A stretch of DNA of 48,545 bases, taken from the NCBI GenBank assembly GCA_030835085.1, contig JAUQWQ010000013.1:1-48545 (forward strand), given 5' to 3'. The translations under genes and the position numbers were made by a program. Positions 8,278-15,577 of this stretch are shown here, piece after piece; position 1 is the stretch's first letter; every line of letters starts with the position of its first letter. The DNA comes from Ignavibacteria bacterium. GTDB lineage: Bacteria; Bacteroidota; Ignavibacteria; Tepidaquicellales; OLB5. The notes beneath the pieces were generated by a model. That model saw nothing but the letters and a program-made list of their open reading frames with translations. It searched no databases and was not told where the DNA came from.

Positions 8278-8658
8278 ATGAAAAAAATAATCAGCACATC
8301 CGCAGTAGTATTTTTACTGGCTTTGGTCTCACTTTCCTATTCACAGGAAAAAACATACACCGAAAAAGACGCTGAAATTTCGGCGACAATAGGTGAGAAT
8401 TTTACAATATCGCTTGAATCAAACCAATCAACCGGATACTCATGGTCAGTTGGAATGGTCTCAGATAACGCTCAGGTTGTAGTTGCAGGCATGGATTATG
8501 ACCTTCCCGATAATGCCAAAACAGGGCAGGGCGGAGCCGAAGTGTGGCATATGAAAGCCGTTGCGCCCGGAACAGTCAAGCTTATGTTCTATTACGCAAG
8601 GTCCTGGGAAAAAGAAGCACCTGCCAAGACGATTACGTTCAATGTTACGATACAGTAA
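8278..8658 (+). CDS. Chagasin-like (I42) protease inhibitor, exported
   Basis: I chose ATG 8278 because MKKIISTSAVVFLLALVSLSYSQ is a clean signal peptide; an upstream in-frame TTG at 8245 would add 11 atypical residues. The mature domain has all three chagasin loops: NQSTGYSW (loop NPTTGYxW), the TGQGGAEVWHMKAVAPGTVK stretch (GxG plus central strand) and FYYARSWE (RPWE-type loop). Such inhibitors block papain-family cysteine proteases, in bacteria either self-made or foreign. Two hairpins at 8669-8694 and 8735-8760 follow. A very good family match; the target is unknown. Confidence 0.85.
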   Translation: MKKIISTSAVVFLLALVSLSYSQEKTYTEKDAEISATIGENFTISLESNQSTGYSWSVGMVSDNAQVVVAGMDYDLPDNAKTGQGGAEVWHMKAVAPGTVKLMFYYARSWEKEAPAKTITFNVTIQ

Positions 8659-8668
8659 AAACTAAAAT

Positions 8669-8705
8669 GCTTCCCAAACCGGTATTTGGGAAGCAGGTAT
8701 TTTAT
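8669..8705 (+). terminator. Terminator after the I42 inhibitor gene
   Basis: A perfect 10-bp stem, GCTTCCCAAA (8669-8678) with TTTGGGAAGC (8685-8694), loop CCGGTA, followed by a T-rich stretch (TATTTTATTATT). It lies 10 bases after the stop at 8658. Confidence 0.75.
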
Positions 8706-8734
8706 TATTGTATGGGAAGCAAAAATTTTACTCT

Positions 8735-8760
8735 GTTTCCAAAACTCCAGTTTGGGAAAC
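8735..8760 (-). terminator. Hairpin, likely terminator of the rhodanese gene
   Basis: GTTTCCAAAACT (8735-8746) pairs with AGTTTGGGAAAC (8749-8760) with one mismatch and a 2-base spacer. It lies directly downstream of the minus-strand rhodanese gene (stop at 8766). Its arm shares the TTTGGGAA core with the hairpin at 8669, and a third GGGAAGC occurs at 8714-8720. Confidence 0.55.
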
Positions 8761-8765
8761 CATCT

Positions 8766-9320
8766 TTACTTCTGATTTACTGAAGTTCCTTCAAATTCTA
8801 TCCTTGTATCATTCACGCTTAATATTTCATTCAGCTCGTAAACATTCTTATATCCGTATCCATAAAGATTTAAATATGTCGGAATATTTAAAGCAAGTGT
8901 GATCTCTTTTTCGCTTCCGCCTTTTATACCTTTTAGTTCAGGCATAGATTTTTTTGTCGGGAAGTTCTGTTTGTCATCAATAAAATTATTATTGCAGTAG
9001 ATAAGTATTTTAGTATCAAATGAAGGAATAATTTCTGCGAGAGTCTCCTGGGTGAAATCGGAAAAATTCAGGTTAACTGCACCCTTAACATGCTTGCTGG
9101 TATACATTGTGTTTGACCTGGCATCAAGTATCACTGCATTTTCCTGCTTAGCTAGTTCAGTAAAATCTTCAACACTCAGAAGTCTTGCCTGCCTGTGCTC
9201 TTTAGCTTCGGCCATCAGTTTTTCGTAATCTTCAAAGCTTACAAATGGTGATTTTTCCTGTGAGCAGGCTGTAAATGTATACAGTGATAAAATTAGCAGA
9301 ATTAGATGGATTTTTCTCAT
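8766..9320 (-). CDS. Rhodanese-like domain lipoprotein
   Basis: 184 residues. The lipoprotein signal is MRKIHLILLILSLYTFTACS with Cys19 as the lipid-attachment site. A rhodanese-like domain spans ~residues 50-175: NAVILDARSNTMYTSKHVKGAVNLNFSDF, then the active-site loop ILIYCNNNF with Cys in the catalytic position, and a C-terminal ALNIPTYLNLYGYGYKNVYEL. The loop after Cys (NNNFID) is longer and less basic than in classical thiosulfate sulfurtransferases, so it may be a thiol-redox or sulfide-binding protein rather than a sulfurtransferase. It has its own promoter region, since the upstream gene is beyond a terminator. Confidence 0.82.
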   Translation of the reverse strand: MRKIHLILLILSLYTFTACSQEKSPFVSFEDYEKLMAEAKEHRQARLLSVEDFTELAKQENAVILDARSNTMYTSKHVKGAVNLNFSDFTQETLAEIIPSFDTKILIYCNNNFIDDKQNFPTKKSMPELKGIKGGSEKEITLALNIPTYLNLYGYGYKNVYELNEILSVNDTRIEFEGTSVNQK

Positions 9321-9392
9321 TTTTATTGCGATTTAGATTGATATTATCCTTTATAGCCTTTAATGAGAAAAAATGTTCCCGAAAATATAAAA

Positions 9393-9423
9393 GACCTTTC
9401 GGGTTTTAACAACCCGAAAGGTC
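9393..9423 (-). terminator. Terminator of the TMEM175-like gene
   Basis: A perfect 13-bp stem, GACCTTTCGGGTT (9393-9405) with AACCCGAAAGGTC (9411-9423), loop TTAAC. It lies 42 bases beyond the stop of the gene ending at 9465. On the minus strand the stem is followed by a T-rich stretch. Confidence 0.75.
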
Positions 9424-9464
9424 CGTAAATTTTGTTAATTGCACTTACTCTATCAGTATCTTAT

Positions 9465-10058
9465 TTACTCTTTATTGTATCCATATATAGTTCTTTCTAT
9501 CCTCTTATCAGGCACAAGCCATATGAATGCTACAAGAACATATAAACCGCCCGCAGCCAATTGGCTGATATCAAAAAAAGAAAGGACGATTGCCGCTATA
9601 TACAATACCGGTGATATTTTGCCTTTGATGTCATTACCTATAGCTTTTTTAAGCAGAGATTCGCTGCCATGCAATTTTAAGATCAGCCTTTGCAGTACAA
9701 AATATGAAATAGCCGCCATTAATAAATTTACACCATATAGAGTTAATGTCAACGGCGCGAAATGATTTTCCGCCATCCAGCCGGTTGTGAACGGAACAAG
9801 GCTCAGCCAGAAAAGCAAATGGAGATTAGCCCATAATATTCCGCCGCTTACATTTTTTACTGTATGCAGCATATGATGATGATTGTTCCAGTATATTCCA
9901 AGGTATATAAAGCTTAAAATGTAAGCTATAAAAAAGGGAAGTACAGGCTGCAGAGAGGCAAGGTCAGTACCATGGGGAACCTTAAGCTCAAGCACCATAA
10001 TCGTAATGATTATCGCAAGTACTCCGTCACTGAATGCTTCTAATCGGTTTTTAGTCAA
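9465..10058 (-). CDS. TMEM175-family (DUF1211) potassium channel-like protein
   Basis: 197 residues, about six membrane helices. The N-terminus MTKNRLEAFSDGVLAIIITI contains the family-defining RxxxFSD motif in the first helix, followed by MVLELKVP. Further family features are FFIAYILSFIYLGIYWNNHHHML and LLFWLSLVPFTTGWM. Bacterial TMEM175 homologues are tetrameric cation channels selective for K+, with the pore lined by the first helix. Nothing nearby points to its physiological role. The next gene (10079-10438) lies 20 bases upstream on the same strand. Confidence 0.9.
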   Translation of the reverse strand: MTKNRLEAFSDGVLAIIITIMVLELKVPHGTDLASLQPVLPFFIAYILSFIYLGIYWNNHHHMLHTVKNVSGGILWANLHLLFWLSLVPFTTGWMAENHFAPLTLTLYGVNLLMAAISYFVLQRLILKLHGSESLLKKAIGNDIKGKISPVLYIAAIVLSFFDISQLAAGGLYVLVAFIWLVPDKRIERTIYGYNKE

Positions 10059-10078
10059 CTATTATAATCTTAGATTAA

Positions 10079-10438
10079 TTATGATTGTTTATTATAACCT
10101 TTTTCTCCAAAAGGCTTTATTTCATCAAGATATAATAACTCCAGTTCTTTCACTTCTTTGGCAAGATCCTGTGTACCGTCATCTATTTGCTTTATTTCTG
10201 AAATTATTTCAAATGTAAATTTATCTTTACCCATAGACTTCCAGTCAGACTGAAGTTCAGCATTTGGGTGTGAGCCGAAATCAAGCTGTACACGGCTTCT
10301 GTTCCACATTGCATCCATGTTTACGCTTGAGCCCAGGTATAATTTATTGTTTACCGTATTCCTGATTCCAAAGACTCCCGCTTTGAACTTCATTTGTTTG
10401 TAGTCTTCTTTAAGCTGTTTTTTGGTTTTCTCTTCCAT
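10079..10438 (-). CDS. GIY-YIG nuclease-domain protein
   Basis: About 119 residues from the ATG at 10438 (MEEKTKKQLKEDYK); an in-frame ATG at 10480 would add 14 hydrophobic residues and is less likely. The domain begins KAGVFGIRNTVNNKLYLGSS, where GVFGI and KLYLGSS match the GIY and YIG strands, followed by NR (conserved Arg region), HPNAELQSDWKSMGKDKFTFEII and ELELLYLDEIKPFGEKGYN, where the helix Glu and the final Asn fit the family. It is a stand-alone small domain like those in Bacteroidota of unknown function, not an obvious homing or UvrC nuclease. Activity is not certain. Confidence 0.75.
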   Translation of the reverse strand: MEEKTKKQLKEDYKQMKFKAGVFGIRNTVNNKLYLGSSVNMDAMWNRSRVQLDFGSHPNAELQSDWKSMGKDKFTFEIISEIKQIDDGTQDLAKEVKELELLYLDEIKPFGEKGYNKQS

Positions 10439-10552
10439 AAATCCAAATAGTTTAATTACAAAAATAACAAAAATTGCCATTAATCAAATTACCGGCATGA
10501 TGAAATTAATAAGCAATATTAATTTTATAGCAGGGGATGCTGCTGTGTTATT

Positions 10553-11425
10553 TCAGTTTTCTGGATTATCAGTTGCCATTTTATACGCTTTAACTGATTC
10601 TTCAATTGGGCTCAACGCTTCAAGCAATTTATCATAAGTACCAGATTGTATGGTTTCATCTGCAACTCTTTTTATCAGTGCCAGGGTTGATTTCATAAGC
10701 GAGGAACCAACACTAAGTCTCGCGACGCCAATTTCTTCAAGTTCTTTTATAGTCGGAGGAAGTTCCACTCCGTTGGTTGGATTTGCAAGTATATTGACCG
10801 GTGCTGCTATTTCTTTTACCAATGTCGAAATACTGCTTAGATCAGAAACACACGGAACAAAGATACAATCCGCGCCGGCTTCTTTATAGCTGTTTCCACG
10901 TTTTATTGATTCAGCCATGCAGCTATCTGCCGTTCCCGATAATGTCAGGTATGCATCAGTTCGGGCATTAATTACTAAATGTATCCCAAGAGAATCCGAT
11001 AATTCACGGATCGCTGAAATTCTTTCGGAAAATTCCGATATATCAAGCAATTCTGGGTCCCGGTTTATACTATCTTCAATATTAATTCCAACAACGCCGG
11101 TATTTATGACCTGTTTGATATTATTCACTATATCCTTTGTGTTATTCCCAAATCCTCCTTCGATATCAACTGTCATGGGTAAAGTCACTTTATCGGCTAT
11201 TCTTTTAATAGCCTCCAGCATTTCAGCAAATTGTATTTGTTCACAATCGGGATAGCCTAATGATGCAGAAACTCCCATGCTTGTTGTGCCAATGGCTTTA
11301 AAGCCGCTGGCTTCAATCAGTCTTGAGCTTCCGGGGTCCCAGGAGTTCAGAATAACTAAAATTTCTTTATCGTGATGAAGTTTAAGGAATAGTTCGGCTT
11401 TTTCTTTTTGCGTTAGTTGTCTCAT
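10553..11425 (-). CDS. Isocitrate lyase/PEP mutase superfamily enzyme
   Basis: 290 residues, a full alpha/beta barrel. Family motifs: LVILNSWDPGSSRLIEASGF, AIGTTSMGVSASLGYPD, the metal-binding DIEGGFG, GVVGINIEDS and INARTDAYL, then GADCIFVPCV. The superfamily includes 2-methylisocitrate lyase, oxaloacetate hydrolase and PEP mutase-like phosphonate enzymes. The KKCGH signature of true isocitrate lyase is absent, and no methylcitrate or phosphonate genes are adjacent, so the substrate is undetermined. Monocistronic, with gene-free flanks of ~100 bases. Confidence 0.85.
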   Translation of the reverse strand: MRQLTQKEKAELFLKLHHDKEILVILNSWDPGSSRLIEASGFKAIGTTSMGVSASLGYPDCEQIQFAEMLEAIKRIADKVTLPMTVDIEGGFGNNTKDIVNNIKQVINTGVVGINIEDSINRDPELLDISEFSERISAIRELSDSLGIHLVINARTDAYLTLSGTADSCMAESIKRGNSYKEAGADCIFVPCVSDLSSISTLVKEIAAPVNILANPTNGVELPPTIKELEEIGVARLSVGSSLMKSTLALIKRVADETIQSGTYDKLLEALSPIEESVKAYKMATDNPEN

Positions 11426-11522
11426 CTAATATTTATTGTTAATGTTGTCTGTTTCTGATCGTTTTTTAGAATTATTGTAAAATAGAAACTAATTTACCCT
11501 TCGAAAATAACATTTATTAATA

Positions 11523-11933
11523 TTAATCGTAATACCACCGGGAATAAACTTTTACAGCTATGCTATCTTTATTATACCTTACCTCTGAGCCGAACCATGC
11601 TATATCTCTTAAAAGCGATAATTTCTTATCAGTCCTCCTAATAAGATAACCATCACGGGTATAGTAATTACCAGTTAATGATTGAAGTGTATCGTAATCT
11701 TTATTCATAGGTTCACCAACGAGCTTTTTTACCTCACTAATATGCATTCCTTCTTTAACCAGCTTGAATTTCTCGGGAGTGTAATCCGGTGCCATTTCTG
11801 TATCAGCATAAGGATCAATTATATTGTAACTTTCACCAAGTATAAATCCGCCTGTAAAAAAAATCAGTACTAAAATAAAACTTCCAATTACCAAGGATAA
11901 TGCCTTTAGAACTTTGCGTTTTAGATTGTTCAT
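11523..11933 (-). CDS. Membrane-anchored protein with BamE/SmpA-like repeat
   Basis: 136 residues. One N-terminal helix (LSLVIGSFILVLIFFTGGFIL) anchors a small periplasmic domain. YTPEKFKLVKEGMHISEVKKLVGEP has the BamE/SmpA-OmlA pattern of a helix-turn 'GM..xeV..llGeP' followed by strands. It lacks a lipobox, so it is not BamE itself. Five bases separate it from the gene at 11939-12208, and it is the last gene of the minus-strand cluster starting at 16588. Function unknown. Confidence 0.6.
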   Translation of the reverse strand: MNNLKRKVLKALSLVIGSFILVLIFFTGGFILGESYNIIDPYADTEMAPDYTPEKFKLVKEGMHISEVKKLVGEPMNKDYDTLQSLTGNYYTRDGYLIRRTDKKLSLLRDIAWFGSEVRYNKDSIAVKVYSRWYYD

Positions 11934-11938
11934 GTTGT

Positions 11939-12208
11939 TTATATTAAAATTGAAAGAGAAAATACGAGATAGCCAAGATCAAACGATGCGAACGTAAGAA
12001 CTAATCCAATTTTCATTGCTTTGCTCCACTTATTGGAAAAGCTGCCTTCTAGCCATGGCAAGAAGCACAAACCAAGCACTACGCCCAGTAGTGAAATAAA
12101 AAAGAATAATTTGGTAACATTGCCTGAAGGTTCATAAGGTTGAGTTGTTGTGGTAAGAAAAAATAAAGCGAGCGAAGCAGCAATAATTATTGCTAATATT
12201 AACTTCAT
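11939..12208 (-). CDS. Small membrane protein, unknown
   Basis: 89 residues with about three hydrophobic segments: an N-terminal IILAIIIAASLALFFL, KLFFFISLLGVVLGLCFLPWL, and a C-terminal KIGLVLTFASFDLGYLVFSLSILI. No family recognised. The order and tight spacing (50 bases after the zinc-ribbon gene at 12259, 5 bases before 11933) suggest cotranscription with the cluster. Confidence 0.6.
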   Translation of the reverse strand: MKLILAIIIAASLALFFLTTTTQPYEPSGNVTKLFFFISLLGVVLGLCFLPWLEGSFSNKWSKAMKIGLVLTFASFDLGYLVFSLSILI

Positions 12209-12258
12209 TTCGAGAATCCTTTCGACTGATTAGAAAAAATCGTAAGTTTTCTCTTATC

Positions 12259-12867
12259 TTATGCCACCTCTATTCCTAACACGGCATCTTTCAGCCTGCC
12301 GTTAGGCTGTTTGTAGAACGGTACGCCAAGTACCTGGTAGCTTTTCACATCAATATCGTAATTGATATTCCGGATTGTATCACTTTTCTCGGCTTCAATT
12401 GAAAGGAAAAGAAATTCTGCAATTTTCTTAGCATCTTCCTTAGAGAAATTAAAACCCGTCATCTTCACGTTATACTTCTGCGGTGATGGTACTGCGTTCT
12501 TAAGCGTGTAATTTACGCCAATGTTCTTGGCTGATTCAATAGGCATCCAGAATGCCGGAACGTAGAACTTCACTTCACCTTCAGTCTTATTGGCTCCGCC
12601 AAAAAGATTTGATATCCACCCGCCTGAGGAATCCCTGGAGCGTATATTTACATGCGCGTTAACAAGCCAGAATCCCTTGTAAACAATTTCACCATCACCC
12701 TTTACCAGGGGTGCAGCAAAGTTCACTTCAATGGGAACCAGCTCATCATTTACAATTTCCCAGCCGTTACCGCAGCTTGAGCAATATACAATGCTGTCAT
12801 TCATTTCAACGGTTAACCCGCTATCACATGACTTGCATTTTACAGCTATTAATTTAAAATCTTCCAT
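12259..12867 (-). CDS. Zinc-ribbon protein of the SPFH cluster
   Basis: 202 residues, no membrane helix. The N-terminal zinc ribbon has CKSCDSGLTVEMNDSIVYCSSC, i.e. two CxxC knuckles at ~residues 10-32. The rest is mostly beta: VKFYVPAFWMPIESAKNIGV carries an aromatic xPxFW motif also seen, as YIPYW, YYPLW and YFPVW, in the two other zinc-ribbon proteins of this cluster. Several lines follow of KVKxYxVLGVPFYKQ type. I do not recognise a named family; it is probably a cytosolic partner of the SPFH protein at 15578-16588, by context only. Confidence 0.7.
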   Translation of the reverse strand: MEDFKLIAVKCKSCDSGLTVEMNDSIVYCSSCGNGWEIVNDELVPIEVNFAAPLVKGDGEIVYKGFWLVNAHVNIRSRDSSGGWISNLFGGANKTEGEVKFYVPAFWMPIESAKNIGVNYTLKNAVPSPQKYNVKMTGFNFSKEDAKKIAEFLFLSIEAEKSDTIRNINYDIDVKSYQVLGVPFYKQPNGRLKDAVLGIEVA

Positions 12868-12890
12868 ATTATTCTATCCTGTACGAAGTG

Positions 12891-12920
12891 CCTGCCTGCC
12901 GTAACGGCAGTCCAGGCAGG
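12891..12920. repeat. Nested palindrome of the CCTGCCTGCCG type
   Basis: CTGCCG (12896-12901) pairs with CGGCAG (12905-12910) around TAA, and the outer CCTGC (12891-12895) pairs with GCAGG (12916-12920). It lies in the 150-base gap between two zinc-ribbon genes. It looks like a dispersed GC-rich intergenic hairpin; it could act as a terminator or mRNA end but has no T tract. Confidence 0.5.
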
Positions 12921-13017
12921 AAGGATCTCAATAATGAGACCCAAAATTATTATTAATTGTAGTTTAAAAATATTGTTTCAAATTGATAAGACCCTTCGTT
13001 TTCACTCAGGGTTTATG

Positions 13018-14103
13018 CTATCGCCTCAAAAAGCTCGATGCAATACTTGCCACATCAACAACATTGATACCGGTTGCCATACTTTTCACGGTGTTTGCAT
13101 TCTTGCCGCCAAAGAAACCTTTCTTGGGCGGGGCAACTATGCCCGTGCCTTCTTCAACCTCGCCGCCATAACGGAACTTCTTATATCCCCACATCATAAT
13201 TATGATACCGAATATCAGCGCGAATACATATACAACAAGCGCCGCTTTGGCGCTGTCGCCATCGCCGATAATACCAAAGATGCCGAAGAATGTGACCAGG
13301 TATGAACCTATAGCAGTGCCGAAAATTCCTGCTACAGCACGGTACAGATTGTTGCCCGGCGCTTTACCGTAACAAATAGAGCCGTCTTCGCCATCAACTA
13401 CAACCTGGTATGTTCTGCCCTTATATAAATACCTTACCACCCACAGCGGGTAATAAACTATCGATACATTCGGTCTTACAAGATCGTTATGCTGGAAAGT
13501 AACCTGGTCAACCTTAATCGAATTAACAGCTTCTTCTATGAACTGTGCTTTGGCAATATCAGTAACTTCACGCTCTGAGGAAATAATGTTGAAGAGCATT
13601 CCTTCTGACTGCAGCTCTTCAAAATTTACAGCGCGCATTTCATCGCCTTCAAGATTCACCTTCCTTACGCCAAGCTCAGCAACATCACAAGCAGCAAATG
13701 TCCTGTCAAACGGCTTCTGAATCTTGCGCTCAACATCAACATAATATGTGGTTGTTCTGCCGTTGACGGTTTGTGTGCGGCGTTCTTTGCCGAATACCCA
13801 GCCGATGACATCGGCTCTTACCCGCCAATAGGGTATATAGACAAGGAAAGCATCATCAAGCTTCGCCTGGTTTTTAAGTCCGCGTGCCTTTGCCAGACCC
13901 TTGCCAAGCCAGTTGAACATGTTCTGTATCGCAATATTCCGCTGTACTTTGCGCGGAACGTAATATTTCACAACGCCATCAACACCCTTGGTTAACAAAA
14001 GTGTACCGCAGTACTTGCAGTTGAAGGTTTTTATGCCTTCTCTTAAGTCAAGCTCGCCTGCGCAGGCGGGACACGTTATTCCTTTTAATACTTTTTCAGC
14101 CAA
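13018..14103 (-). CDS. Zinc-ribbon membrane protein of the SPFH cluster
   Basis: 361 residues. The zinc ribbon at residues ~9-36 is GITCPACAGELDLREG...CKYCGTLL. A soluble beta region follows with DDAFLVYIPYWRVRADVIGW, a RTQTVNGRTTTYYVDVERK hairpin, and VSIVYYPLWVVRYLYKGRTY. Two or three C-terminal helices (~285-345) precede a basic tail. The segment YLYKGRTYQVVVDGEDG is closely similar to YNFGGQSYTALVEASSG in the protein at 14680, so the two share a domain besides the ribbon. Likely a membrane partner of the SPFH protein; the comparison is with YdjG-like proteins of Firmicutes, by architecture only. Confidence 0.75.
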   Translation of the reverse strand: MAEKVLKGITCPACAGELDLREGIKTFNCKYCGTLLLTKGVDGVVKYYVPRKVQRNIAIQNMFNWLGKGLAKARGLKNQAKLDDAFLVYIPYWRVRADVIGWVFGKERRTQTVNGRTTTYYVDVERKIQKPFDRTFAACDVAELGVRKVNLEGDEMRAVNFEELQSEGMLFNIISSEREVTDIAKAQFIEEAVNSIKVDQVTFQHNDLVRPNVSIVYYPLWVVRYLYKGRTYQVVVDGEDGSICYGKAPGNNLYRAVAGIFGTAIGSYLVTFFGIFGIIGDGDSAKAALVVYVFALIFGIIIMMWGYKKFRYGGEVEEGTGIVAPPKKGFFGGKNANTVKSMATGINVVDVASIASSFLRR

Positions 14104-14178
14104 TTGAATTTAAATTGAAATGAATATTTTTAAATTAGTCTTTAATTTTTAAAAACCTTACTTGCTTCATCTGAAATC

Positions 14179-14676
14179 TTATTTAAACTTCAAACATGTA
14201 AATAAATTCAGAAACTCCTTATCAGTCATATCATTTTCATCCAGAAAAATAAACATATATGCGACTGCGGTTTTTGATTTATACATATATAATTGCCAGC
14301 ACTGTTTATAACCTATATCGTATTTATCTGAAATTTTAAAAGAGCCTGAACCGGCCTCAGTTGCATTGTATTTGTCCGGGTCGAGCTTAATGGATTCATA
14401 AGTACCATCCTTATAAAGTTTCAGTACTGGATATTTTTTAGATTCTTCGGAGATAAGTTCTATATCAATTCTGATCTCCATTTTTTTATCACTGTGTTTG
14501 AAACATACATCACTCATCGCCAGAGAATCATTACAGTCTTTTTTAAGTTCATAATTATCCGGCAGATCAAACGTCATTTTGCTTTCTTTTAACAGAGCTT
14601 TAAATTCCTTAGGCAGTTCCGTTTGAGCTGAAATTGCGCAAGATAGTACCAGCAAAAAGATAAGTACTTTTATCAT
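14179..14676 (-). CDS. Exported protein, unknown function
   Basis: 165 residues. MIKVLIFLLVLSCAISAQTE is a signal peptide, cleaved after Ala. The mature part is a small alpha/beta protein with two Cys (DCNDSLAMSDVCFKH) that may form a disulfide, and LYMYKSKTAVAYMFIFLDENDMTDKEFLNLF near the end; this resembles stress-response or PsbP-like small secreted domains but I cannot assign it. It lies 3 bases after the upstream zinc-ribbon gene on the same strand, so it is almost certainly cotranscribed. Confidence 0.65.
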   Translation of the reverse strand: MIKVLIFLLVLSCAISAQTELPKEFKALLKESKMTFDLPDNYELKKDCNDSLAMSDVCFKHSDKKMEIRIDIELISEESKKYPVLKLYKDGTYESIKLDPDKYNATEAGSGSFKISDKYDIGYKQCWQLYMYKSKTAVAYMFIFLDENDMTDKEFLNLFTCLKFK

Positions 14677-14679
14677 TAT

Positions 14680-15483
14680 TTATACTTTCTTGGCTATCAC
14701 ATAAGCCATAACGATTAACGGCACTGATACCAGACCGAAAGCGAATATTTTAAAGACCTCTGCTGTCAGCAAAGCTTCTTCCATGTCTCCGCTGTTAAGC
14801 GCAAATCCTATTACGTAACATAGAATACTGGTAATAACAAATGCCGCAATGCTCAGCCCGAATAATATTCTGAAAGGAGCTTCGCTCTTTGCGGGATATA
14901 TATTGGAATATACCTGTCCTGATGATGCTTCAACCAGAGCGGTATAGCTTTGACCGCCAAAATTGTAATAGAACTGGTAGAACGGAATGTGTACTAAAGC
15001 TGCTTCCTTGACGCTATCCAGGCTAACACCGGAACCCTGCAGCCATGCCTGCGCTGAATCATAAAGCACGTCAGGCTTTTTTATCTCATCGTCATTGTGA
15101 ATGGTCTTATCGTAGAACTTTAATGCGCCGGCGGGAATCTGTAATTTTTTAATTTCAGATACTGACGTGCTTGCCGCAGGCTGAAGGTAAATTTTATCAC
15201 CCGATGAATCCTGGGTCTTGAAATACCAGACAGGGAAGTAATAGAACTCAGTCTTTACAATCTGGGCCTTCTGGTCAAGATCCTTGACCGTGTGATTGCC
15301 GGCCATCCATCTTTTCAGGTTGCCTTCGGCTTCGTTTGGTTTAAAATTTGAATTTAAGAGGTAATGGAAAACTACTTTTCGTTTATCTAAAAATAATGCC
15401 GATGCGCAAAACGGACACTCTATGAAAGTTTCATCCTGTTGTACTGTAACATCAGCCCCGCATTGTGTACATTTTATTTGCAT
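14680..15483 (-). CDS. Zinc-ribbon membrane protein of the SPFH cluster
   Basis: 267 residues. Zinc ribbon at the extreme N-terminus: MQIKCTQCGADVTVQQDE then IECPFCASALFLDKR. A beta region follows with TEFYYFPVWYFKTQDSSG and the shared module HIPFYQFYYNFGGQSYTALV. Two C-terminal helices are present (ILFGLSIAAFVITSILCYVIGF and FKIFAFGLVSVPLIVMAYVI). It resembles the protein at 13018-14103 in order of parts but is shorter. Two hairpins (15501-15562) separate it from the SPFH gene. Role inferred from context: probably a membrane-bound complex with the SPFH protein. Confidence 0.72.
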   Translation of the reverse strand: MQIKCTQCGADVTVQQDETFIECPFCASALFLDKRKVVFHYLLNSNFKPNEAEGNLKRWMAGNHTVKDLDQKAQIVKTEFYYFPVWYFKTQDSSGDKIYLQPAASTSVSEIKKLQIPAGALKFYDKTIHNDDEIKKPDVLYDSAQAWLQGSGVSLDSVKEAALVHIPFYQFYYNFGGQSYTALVEASSGQVYSNIYPAKSEAPFRILFGLSIAAFVITSILCYVIGFALNSGDMEEALLTAEVFKIFAFGLVSVPLIVMAYVIAKKV

Positions 15484-15500
15484 ATTTTACAGAAATAGTA

Positions 15501-15562
15501 GCACAGACATTCGTGTCTGTGCATAATAAAATTAAGAAGGACAGACAAAAATTGTCTGTCCT
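15501..15562 (-). terminator. Two hairpins between SPFH and zinc-ribbon genes
   Basis: First stem: GCACAGACA (15501-15509) with TGTCTGTGC (15514-15522), loop TTCG. Second: AGGACAGACAA (15538-15548) with TTGTCTGTCCT (15552-15562), loop AAA. Both are perfect and share the ACAGACA/TGTCTGT core. They lie between 15483 and 15578 and may attenuate or process the operon mRNA so that SPFH message is in excess. Confidence 0.6.
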
Positions 15563-15577
15563 GCTATTAATTTGTTA

